From: Portunus trituberculatus
Lineage: Eukaryota; Arthropoda; Malacostraca; Decapoda; Portunidae
Length of the DNA: 64,000 bases
NCBI RefSeq assembly: GCF_017591435.1
Contig: NC_059302.1
Coordinates: 28,254,919 to 28,318,918 of the forward strand
Reading direction: 5' to 3'
Translations under genes and position numbers: made by a program
Notes under the pieces: model-generated
The model's input: the letters and a program-made list of their open reading frames with translations, nothing else
Databases searched by the model: none
What the model was told of the DNA's origin: nothing
Shown: positions 22,307-33,123 of the stretch, in pieces
Layout of the letters: every line of letters begins with the position of its first letter
How positions within the stretch are numbered: the stretch's first letter is position 1

Positions 22307-23191
22307 GTAAAAAATAACATAAAGCCGACGAATCATGTTGATGCATTCGAATGAAAGTGTGGCCCCCCCACACACCCACCCAAACCATTCCTAACCACTA
22401 CTACGTCTCCCCCGTCTCGGAAGTTCTCGCCCTCTCCTCTCCCTAGCTCCTCGCCTCCCTCACTCCTGTGTCCCTCCCTACTTCTCCCACCACTGTATTT
22501 ATACATTATAATGTTCTGTAAGTGTGTATGTATAGATATGATTATTAACGAGTATGGTACAATTTCATGAAGGCAAGAAGTGGTTCACGTTGATTATTAC
22601 TGTACAACAGCACGTTTACGTGTAGTATATAGAAGAGCCATGTTTGCAGTCGTTATGGTCAACCATGTGAACCTGATGTGCTGGAATTACCTGTGACCTG
22701 GACCTTCTACTGTTAGGAAAAGTTGATACTCTTATTGCGTACTGTCTACCTATTGATCATAAAAAGTGGTCCAGTTTATATATAATATTATTTTATTGTT
22801 AGATACGTTGCTTATTATCCAGCTATACGGCCATTAACAGCGGAATTAGATATTGCTTTCACGGTCGTTTGACCCACTCTGGTTTTCATGTCCACATATA
22901 CCAGCAATTGTATTAAATAATATAATTAATGTATGATATGTATGTACATACTGACGTATGTAACTATTATACCTATACGTATGTAATTACAATAGGGGGA
23001 AAAAAATCAAAGGTGGAAGGCTGATGGTGTGAATAGGGGGTGAAGAGGGAAGCGGGGAAGAGGGTCATGCGATACTGGGAAAGAGAAGGAGTGGTCTGGG
23101 GGTTCTTCAGGGTGGTGGTGGTGGTGGAGGGGTTAGACGAGTACCCCACACTCGTCCAATTCTGTATAACACCTTTGATATGATAACTGGA
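22307..23191. other. unassigned sequence between the inverted-repeat arm and LINE B
   Basis: C-rich stretch (22360-22495), AT-rich middle, then a G-rich part (22990-23150). No open frame or known repeat is recognised. Confidence 0.5.
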
Positions 23192-24387
23192 TTTTTTTTT
23201 TTTTTTTTTTTTTTTTTACATTACAAGGGCACTGGCCAAGGGCAAACACAGTGTTGGAAAAAAAAAAAATCCCGCTGGTTGCCAGGCCCTGTTAAAAGAA
23301 AAGTAGAAAGAGAAAAAACAGAAAATTCTAAAAGGAGGGTCCAGTTAACGTAAGAGGTGTCTTGACACTCCTCTTTTGAAAGAGTTTAAGTCATAGGCAG
23401 GTGGAAATACAGACACAGGTAGAGAGTTCCAGAGTTTACCAGTGTAGGGAATGAAGGAGTGAAGATACTGGTTAACTCTTGCATTAGGAAGATGGACAGA
23501 ATAGGGATGAGAAGAAGTAGAGAGTCTTGTGCAGCGAGGCCGCAGGAGGGGAAGGCATGCAGTTAGCAAGTTCAGAAGAGCAGACAGCATGAAAACAGCG
23601 GTAGAAGACAGATAAAGATGCAACATTGCGGCGGTGACTTAAAGAATCAAGACAGTCAGTTAGAGGAGAAGAGTTGATAAGACGAAAAGCTTTAGATTCC
23701 ACCTTGTTTAGTAAAGCTGTGTGTGGATCCCCAGACATGAGAGCCATACTCCATACACGGGCGGATAAGGCCCTTGTACAGAGCAAGCAGCTGGGAGGGA
23801 GAGAAAATGGACGAAGACGCCATAGGACACCTAACTTCTTGGAAGCTGATTTAGCAAGAGTAGAGATGTGAAATTTCCAGTTTAGATTTTTAGTGAAGGA
23901 TAGACCGAGTGTGTTTAATGTAGAGGAGAGGGGAAGTTGAGTGTTATTGAAGAAGAGAGGATAGTTGTCTGGAAGGTTATGTCGAGTAGATAGTTGTAGA
24001 AATTGAGTTTTTGAGGCATTGAACAAAACCAGGTTTTCTCTGCCCCAATCAGAAACAAGTGAAAGATCAGAAGTTAGGCGTCCTATAGCATCTCGCCTTG
24101 AGTCATTTAATTGTTGTTGGGTTGGGCGTCTGTTGAACGCTGTTGAATAATGCAGGGTGGTATCATCAGCATAGGAGTGGATAGGGCATTGAGTCAGATT
24201 TAGGAGATCATTGATGAATAATAGAAAGAGAGTGGGTGATAGGACAGAACCCTGTGGAACACCACTGTTGATAGTTTTAGGGGAAGAACAGTGACCGTCT
24301 ACTACAGCAGCAATAGAACGATCGGAAAGGAAACTGGAGATGAAGGTACAGAGAGAAGGATAGAATCCGTAGGACGTAATATCACTC
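23192..24387 (-). mobile_element. LINE family B (jockey-like), 5'-truncated, with poly(A) tail
   Basis: The minus-strand RT starts at SYGFYPSLC (about 24370) and carries SGVPQGSVLSPTLFLLFIND and the catalytic YADD (24173-24162), followed by the thumb and the HRRNVASLSV and GKLWNSLPVSVFPPAYDLN blocks. A frameshift lies near 23560-23620, so the last 90 codons (to 23345) are in another frame. The 3' UTR ends in a 26-nt A-tail (T-run 23192-23217 on plus). The endonuclease region is missing. The 5' boundary coincides with the inner end of an inverted-repeat arm. No TSD was found. Confidence 0.9.
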
Positions 24388-24541
24388 AGTAAACTCCTCA
24401 CATAACACATAACACTGTAGTATGTTAACCATAATTTACGAACGGATGTTCAAGGTAGTGTGTTGAAATATCATACTCATCCAACGATTCGTTTAGGAGA
24501 TATCTGCAAAAAAACACCGTTTGTCCACCGCTGAAATGTAT
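24388..24541 (-). repeat. right arm of the 150-bp inverted repeat
   Basis: Reverse-complement partner of 22160-22306. It adjoins the 5' truncation point of LINE B. Confidence 0.92.
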
Positions 24542-24658
24542 AGTAGCATTAGCAAATCAGAGGAGTACTGTAGAGCCTGCGGGAAACCAGCACTTAAGGA
24601 CGACGTGAATTAATAGGCTACCGTCACATATATATATTGATAAACACCGCACACGTAC

Positions 24659-24700
24659 CTTCCTTCCTTCCTTCCTTCCTTCCTTCTATTTAAATATACA

Positions 24701-24750
<50 letters not shown>

Positions 24751-24904
24751 CCTTGTCTTTATTTTTGTTACTTAGTTTATAATTTTGTGTTGCTGTTCCT
24801 AATCGTTTATCATGTTCTTGATCTTGCTTTTCTTTATTTATTTTATTCCTTTCAATTTTTTTATTCTTAATCTTCATATCCACAACCCTAAAGTATCCAT
24901 ACAG

Positions 24905-24983
<79 letters not shown>

Positions 24984-25054
24984 CTTTTTTTTATTATATG
25001 CCTTTCAATTATTTACTTAATCTTCATGTCCACAACCCTAAAGTATCCATACAG

Positions 25055-25110
<56 letters not shown>

Positions 25111-25122
25111 TCTCTCTCTCTT
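24659..25122. repeat. (CTTC)n and a composite spacer-plus-(CT)n array
   Basis: CTTC repeats at 24659-24686 and CT at 24703-24746. A spacer of about 60-75 bp containing catatccacaaccctaaag and tatccatacagaat then occurs twice (24847-24906 and 24990-25056), each time followed by a long CT block (24907-24981 and 25057-25122). Confidence 0.92.
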
Positions 25123-25402
25123 TCCGTGTGTCCTGTCATTAGTATAGGAGTGTGCAGACGGCCTGATACCATACGTCGGGAGGTTGTATAATGAAGCAGG
25201 AAGATCTTTTTATCCCCCACTTCACGGTCACTGTTCATTATTCTCAGTATTGTTGTCGCCGCAGAAAAACACATTATTTCTTACCGAGGCTCGTTAATGT
25301 GGCGCCAATTAGCTGTAATCACGTAATGAGTTGTTAGGTTTACGCAATGGCCTGGATTACGGAGGCTTAGAATGTGACTCCATAACCCGCACGTAAATGA
25401 AC

Positions 25403-25905
25403 AAGGCTATCCAGTGTGGTTACTTGGTTTTGTGGGTGAAGGTAAGATTGAGGTGTATTTTCTGTTAAGTATCAACGAAGAACGCGAGGAGTGTACTACA
25501 AGAATGCGTTTATAGACAACACAAATAAATGAAGTTTATAAATATTGAAATACTGTACTGAAATTCAAACAGATAACAATTTTTTTACAGAATATAAATT
25601 AAATGATGCACAAACAGATGTCTACAAGTTACCAAGGCTATCCAGTGTGGTGATTTGGTTTTGTGGGTAGAGAAGATATGCTTAAGTTGTCTGTTTTGTA
25701 ATGAAAAAAAAAAATAATAATAATAATAAATAAATAAATAAAACAGATGTCTACAAATTCCCAGTGTAGCAATTTGGTTTTATGGGTATAGAAGATATGA
25801 TTAAGTTGTCTGTTTTGTAATAAAAATAACAACAACAACAACAACAACTTGCGAGTGGTACGGTACAAGATACGCTTATAGAAAAAAAAATAAGTAGTAT
25901 ATGTC
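25403..25905. repeat. three diverged copies of a repeat of about 110-130 bp
   Basis: Copies start at about 25403, 25621 and 25747 and share caaggctatccagtgtgg and tttggttttgtgggt. Copies 2 and 3 continue with gaagatatg-ttaagttgtctg and an expanded AAT/AAC tract. Copies 1 and 3 share a gcgag...tacaaga..cg.ttatag tail. The opening tacaagttaccaagg also matches the minisatellite at 21706. Confidence 0.8.
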
Positions 25906-26599
25906 AATGAAAGAATAAACTATAATTAAATAGAAAATAAAATCAAAAGACCATGCAAATTAAACGTTACACAGACAAAAGTATATCAAGCAAATAGAAA
26001 ATATTACACACGTACTAACTAACGGGAAGCCATCACGTCAAGGTGGTCTAAACTGTTCTTATCTTACTTGAATCAAGGACACACCTGTACACCCTCCAGA
26101 CAGCGAAAATAAGCTTTTAACACGCACACACCCAAGGAACATAATAAGACAATGTGTAGAACCTTTGTCCACATCTCTCCACAGCCACCTATCTGATCCC
26201 TGCACGGCTCATGAGATGGAGATGATTTCACTTCACCTTTTTAATCCACCATCAAACAAGTGCTGGGTGGAAAAAAAAAGTCACCCTTCTGATCCAGCGT
26301 TACGTATGTAAGTACCAAAATGAAGAGTCCAACCCTCTGATCCACCATTTCTCAATCACCGCGTGAAGAAAGCGTTATATCCTCCTTCAAAACAAAACTT
26401 ACAAATTTGAGTATAGATTCATTTGAGCCTCCATAAGTTGTAATTTATTTATCTAATCTTATCATACTCTCTTATACTCCTCGACTTAAAAGTTTATTGT
26501 CTAACTTAAGTGTTCATATGTCTGTAACACAAAAGAAATACATTTCATGATACTATTAGTATTTTACTAGCACAACCAGCAGTAGCAGCAGATGCAGGC
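25906..26599. other. no gene recognised
   Basis: AT-rich unique sequence with no supportable exon or element. Confidence 0.5.
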
Positions 26600-27140
26600 G
26601 CATTTTCTCTTATCAAATCTTCTCAAACTGATTGTCTTCAGTCTTTCTTCTCCACAATATGGTATCTCTTACCATGTTCCATCGCTATTTTCATGATAAC
26701 TGCTCACCTGTTTTTCCTAACTGCGTGCATTCCCCCGCTGCACAAGGCCTGATACTTTATCACCACTATTCTGTCCACCTCACTAATGCAAGAGAATTAA
26801 CCAATCTTCTCAATATTTCGTCATGTTTACTAGTAAATTGTGGAACTCTTTGCCTACTCCTATGTTTTCTTTTATTCATGACTTGAACCCCTTCAGGAGG
26901 GAGGAGGTTGCAAGACACATCACATAATTCAAGATAACCAACCCTATTCATTGTACTTTCTGGGGGTATTGCAACCTTAAATAAGCCCATTTTCACCTCA
27001 ATCTCTCTACTGCCCTTAGCCAAAACTTCTCTCGCAAAAAAAAATAATAAATAAATAAAACAAAAATAAAGAAAGAAATAAATAAAATAAAGAAATAAAT
27101 AAAAAAGATAAAAATAAAGAAATAAATAAATAAGTATATA
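26600..27140 (+). mobile_element. LINE family B fragment, highly degenerate, with A-rich tail
   Basis: The plus strand shows the same C-terminal order as the copy at 23192 (reverse oriented): HRR-like start, IPPLHKA, ILSTSLM, LVNCGTLCLLL, and a final DLNPFRREE-like block at about 26880. Stops and frameshifts interrupt it. The 3' UTR (ttagccaaaacttctctcgc) leads into a tail of AATAAAT repeats, an expanded poly(A) (27036-27140). Confidence 0.72.
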
Positions 27141-29500
27141 GATAAATCGAACAAATGAACATGAAAATAAACAACAACTATCAGCACAACCAAAATGTAA
27201 GAAAAATACAATCACAATACAAACACTAAAAAGCAACGTCTCTCCAAGGCACACATGAAGGCACGCAGAACATATTTTCCTGGAAAGAAGTAGGCGCTAC
27301 CCAGGTCAATGGGTCGCCGCGGGCATTGTAGCAGCAACAGCAGCAGCAGCAGTGAGTTGTTGTTGCGGCAAGGCTCGCCCAATGGTGCTCAGAGGAGGGT
27401 TGCGCCGGTCATTGCGGTCACGGGTAAACATTTTTTTCTTTTTTTATTCATGATCTTTCTTTCTTTTTTTTCTTGTTAATTTTTTTTTTTTATGTACCTG
27501 CTTACTGGTCTTGTAGGTTTTATATTGAAATAAGTGAGTTGGTTAAGTGGTTAAGCAGTTACTGAATTAATCAATTAGTGAGTGAGTGAGTAAACCATCA
27601 GTCAGTGGATTAGAAAATGAGTGATGTTGGAAGGACACAATGGAACATTCAAGCAGCAGGTGAAGCAATGACAGCCTAATAGCGACGCCCTCTGCTGGGA
27701 TGCTAAGACGCGCGAGGAGGACAGGTAAGTCAATGTGTATATGATGACGAAACGGTGAAAACTCAGGCCAGGCAACCACACCGTGGTGAAAATATCCAGC
27801 GCCGGGGCATTGCTACCATCATACTTTTTCCCCGTGTTGAAAGACAAGTTTCCATGATGACTGCCGGAACGCGAATAATGACTCGAGATAATTCCGGTGA
27901 TATTATACGTTTAACTCTTAGAAAGTTCTTTGTTACATAATCTAGACTTTCCACGCTTCGCCTCCTATCCTGTGTAGCTCATCTGAACCTGCAGTGCGGG
28001 GCGGAGGACAGCCGTCTGGGCACCTTGGGTATCCTTACAGGCGGTAAATATTACCCCAGAGAAAGCAGCTCTCCCGCCCGCCAGGCGCTGCCGTAACCTT
28101 CACCCTGACGCGTAGCGGTGACTCCTGCTGGTCACCTTGCGCTCACCTTAACCATGCGAGACGTGCTGTTGTCAAAGCTATACGGCATTGCCTAAGAAAA
28201 TTAATTTATGATTAAACAGGAACAATGAATAAGATTAAAAAAAAAAGAGCTTATTCATGTTTCCCATTCACATTGGAATGCCAATTTTCAAGCTTCCTCA
28301 ACCGGACGCTGTTTTCACTCGTCTTCATGTAATTCATCAATGATATCACCTTTCTCTTCATTCAGCATTGCAGTGATGTAGGAGTAAAGATGTATCTATT
28401 GTAAGAACATTTATTATGTTATTTCCTTAATTATATGTTGTTTTCAGTCAGATCTTGAAGTAATTATTCACCGATATCTCCTTTCTCTTCATTCAACGTT
28501 GCGGTAAAGTAGAAAAAAGTAAGGATATCCATTTCACAGGTATGTGCTGAGGGAAAGTCTGCTGGCGCCTGGCAGTGAAAAGGGAACAGGGAACAGGTGG
28601 GGTGGAGGGGCGTGGAGGCGGGGACTCGCAAGTCTCGATCCTCACCCCGGAACCGCGGCGAGATCACCTCAGTGTGACGGCAAAGCGTACTGCGAGAGGA
28701 CGTGCAATTGTTGCTACTCCACACCATCGGTTGGTTACCTGTACACCTCCCTTGCTCTGCTGAGTGAAGTAAGTCACTGGTGGTGGGTATATCCCACAAC
28801 TTAACGTAACTATTTCTCAGTGGTGGCACTGTTTTGCGGTGTTGCTGCAGCGCATTACGTACTCATGCAACGTTTTGGACTCTCTCTCGCTACGTAGAGT
28901 TTTCACCTCCCTGCGAGAGCGAGTGACTTCAACGAGCCAAGTAATTGGAGGAACTCATGAATTTACTACTGACAATAGCCTTAACCAATGCTCACATAGT
29001 ACAGCAAAGAATATTGACATACGCTCTTTTTTTTATAGTAATGGGGAAAGAAAGACTCGTCTATAAAAGAAATTAGAATCTGAAGGAACTAATGGACAAA
29101 TACACAAATATAATACTGAGAAACGCCTCTTCATAATATTGAGCAGTGGGAAAACTTTGTACCTCTTTTGATACAGGGAGTGACTTCAACTTGAAAAAAA
29201 AAAAAAAAAACCCACCAGCAGGAACACAGGAATGTTCTAGTAATAAACACGTGCATAAAAATAGCAGAAACACAAGATAGCAATCCGCATTGTCACCTTC
29301 CTTAGAAAACAAAGCGACTTCAACTATCAAGAGGGATTCAGGAACTTTCTAGTGATAAGCCTCGACTAATGTAAATGTACAGGTGAAGACACGCCCTTGA
29401 CTTTAGAGTGAAGGGAGAGGAGAGGATGTGGACCGCTTGTGGGGGGGGAGGTGTTCTAAGGGGTCCTCATTAACGTAACCGGATCTGTGGTAACAAAAAA
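27141..29500. other. no gene recognised
   Basis: Mixed sequence with several GC-richer pieces (27300-27420, 27960-28160, 28560-28700) and short open frames on both strands. I found no exon pair with consistent phases and no known family. Confidence 0.45.
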
Positions 29501-29505
29501 ACAAA

Positions 29506-30230
<725 letters not shown>

Positions 30231-30541
30231 GCGGCGCAGTGTAGTCTTAACTGTTTAGCACCTCTATACCACAGCGTCCCTTCCTCCTCCTCCTCCTCCT
30301 TCTCCTTCTCCTTCTCCTCGTCTTCTTCCACCACGAGGGAGAAAGTGTCACACGACTTCTAATGAGTGGTGAGTTAGTGTTCTGTTCCCAAGGAGACGTC
30401 ATGGCGTGCTTCTCTTGCGTAATTCAGAAGGAAGTCGAATGATTGTAGTACGAGTATTGTGGTGGAGAAAAGGCTAGGTTAGGTGATGGTGCAGGAAACA
30501 TGACTGGTGAATGGAGCCACGTTGCTATAATGGTGGTGATT

Positions 30542-30603
<62 letters not shown>

Positions 30604-31599
30604 TGAAGAAGATAAAGATGAAGATGTAGATGTAGATGTAGATGAAGAAGAAGAAGAAGAAGAGAGAAGAAAAGAGAAGAAAAGAAAAAGAAAGAAGAAA
30701 AAGATAGAAGAGGAAGAAGAGAATAATACTGAAATTTCTGGGATTGAAGAACAGAGAAAGAGAGAGAAAAAAAAAAAAAAATGAGGGAGGTCAATAAACT
30801 CGTCAAGAGAGGCCGCGGGAGACATGCCTGCGAGATTTGGTTGAGAGAGTAACCCCCACAATGCACATCGCCGGACACTTCCACCAAACACACACACCAC
30901 CATGCATCCTCATGACGCATTCACAACATGCCTGCGAGTGGAGAAAACTGATACCACCTCGTTCCAGCTTAAGCCACTTGAAGACGAGGGAAAAAAGGAA
31001 AAAAAAAGTGAAAGAAAAATATATATAGCAAATAAAGCGAATATTTTTTTGGCTCCATAAAAGGATGAGTAAAAGTCAACCCACAACTTAAGATGGCGTA
31101 AATGATTCATGCAACGAGGCACTTCAAGAATCTAGCCGCGGCAGCCTCGTCTTCAGAGCATAGCAGTGTGATCCTCCGCCCCTGACCCACATGACTTCAA
31201 CAATGCAATATAATATGTAGTTTTCCCTTATGAACCCTAAACTCTGCCTGCGTGCAATGGAACCACGTGCACATGCGTACTTTCTCTAAACATCAAGTCA
31301 GTAGGCATCTCACAGGAAACACGAGGAGCTATACAGTATCTCTTCTTAGGTCCGGCTCAATGTATGTACTGTATATATTTACGTTGCGATTGAGAGTAAC
31401 TTGTTTGAGGAAGTGTGAAAGGAGTGAACGGGCTGGTGAGGGCGAGTGAGTGAGCTGCAAGTTAGAGGAAGAAGGGAGCCACCGGAGTGAATGCACGTGA
31501 CAAGCCAACCAACCCTCCGAACACACCACGCTTTCTTTCCTTCTCCATGTCCCTAACTTATGGCCCTCTCACGAGTCAGACTGGTACACGCCCGCTCGT

Positions 31600-31600
<1 letters not shown>
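30231..31600. other. no gene; (GTA)n and purine-rich tract
   Basis: (GTA)n at about 30543-30602 is followed by GAA/GAT-rich sequence to 30780. The remainder (30780-31600) is unique sequence without a recognised exon. Confidence 0.6.
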
Positions 31601-31666
<66 letters not shown>

Positions 31667-31710
31667 GATTCAGCATGAAGTTACGAGTATACTTTGCATT
31701 ATGTTAAGTG

Positions 31711-31752
<42 letters not shown>

Positions 31753-31796
31753 GATTCAGCATGGAGTTACGAATATACTTTGTATTATGTTAAGTG

Positions 31797-31844
<48 letters not shown>

Positions 31845-31911
31845 GATTCAGCATGAACATATAAAATATACACTGCATTATGTTCACACACACACACACA
31901 CACACACACAC
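31601..31911. repeat. composite array: (CA)n blocks with a 48-bp repeated spacer
   Basis: CA blocks at 31602-31664, 31714-31750, 31801-31842 and 31885-31911 are separated by three copies of a spacer that begins gtgattcagcatg and ends gcattatgttaagtgttta. The first two spacers are about 90% alike; the third is shorter and more diverged. Confidence 0.95.
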
Positions 31912-32248
31912 GATAAATACTTTTTTTTCTGTTCCTTACAGAATTACAGTACTACAACGCATATTATACTCATCATCCAACCAAAACACACCGAGTTTCT
32001 AAACAAACAAGGCGCAACACACAAAACACAAGAGTAACTGTTTTACGACTACAGGAAGTCCTTCATGTCATAAGTCTTACATTGTATCCTTACATACATA
32101 GAAATCCCGAGGTATTTACTCATGTACCGCCACAACAATGTTATCTCATAATTAGTGTGTAATTAAAAGTAGTGACAATACCACTGCATAAAGAATGGGT
32201 CCTCTGCCGCCAGTCACTGACTCACTGTCATTGGATGTTTGATTGCAG
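31912..32248 (+). other. upstream region of the secreted-protein gene
   Basis: Unique sequence immediately 5' of the ATG at 32249. No TATA box was identified. An in-frame TGA lies 9 bases upstream of the ATG, which fixes the start codon. The ATG directly follows cag, so a 5' non-coding exon joined here is possible. Confidence 0.4.
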
Positions 32249-32649
32249 ATGTTGCCGCGGATATTGCTTGTGGCCGGAGTGGTGGTGGCGGTTGTGGCGG
32301 CGCCTTTAGAGGAGACAGGCCGAGATGGCTCCAAGCTGCCTGCCGAGCACCGCCATCCTGCCACCCAGACGCCCCATCCCATTGAGGACATCGTGGAAGC
32401 GTAAGTCTCGAATCTTTGACGCTGACACCGTGGAAGGGCAAGGCACAGTAGGTAAACAGCAGAGTAGATTTAACTGGACTTAAGTTGGTGCACCAACCGG
32501 ACGAAAACCTTTGTTGACTTTGCTGACTTGAGTAAATGTTCGGATGTATTGATTAAGACTTCCATGACCGTGAAAATTAAAACAAAAGTTGTAAATTAGC
32601 TTATTCAATCATTGATGAATTAAGTACGAACATATAATGTTTGTATTAT

Positions 32650-32711
<62 letters not shown>

Positions 32712-32714
32712 TAC

Positions 32715-32748
<34 letters not shown>

Positions 32749-33076
32749 AATTAACTGGTTATGTACAGCCATCTAATGACGTGAAACCTTCATATGCGGG
32801 AGCAATCTCACAAAACATATTTAACGACAGTGGCTTTAGCAAGTGCATATACAATGGTATGCAAGTAGATGCATGATAGCCTAGAGACTGCTGTTGAAAC
32901 CCCTACGTAAACAATGACATGAGCCTTCACCTTCACAGCCTCTACAAGACTAAACCACAAGTTTCTGAGGGAGATGATGCAAGGAGTTACGTGTACTTCC
33001 ATGGAGACAAAAATTCTGAATAATAAACACCGATCTTGAAAAAAAAGACGGACATTGGGTTCCATCGCAAACTCCC

Positions 33077-33123
<47 letters not shown>

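Noticed and set aside
22155..24541. Twin-priming (5' inversion) as explanation of the inverted repeats.
   Set aside because: The inverted partner is on the 3' (poly-A) side of the LINE, opposite to what twin priming gives.
30500..30784. Val-run then acidic/basic open frame resembling a nuclear protein.
   Set aside because: Entirely made of (GTA)n and GAA/GAT/AAG repeats.
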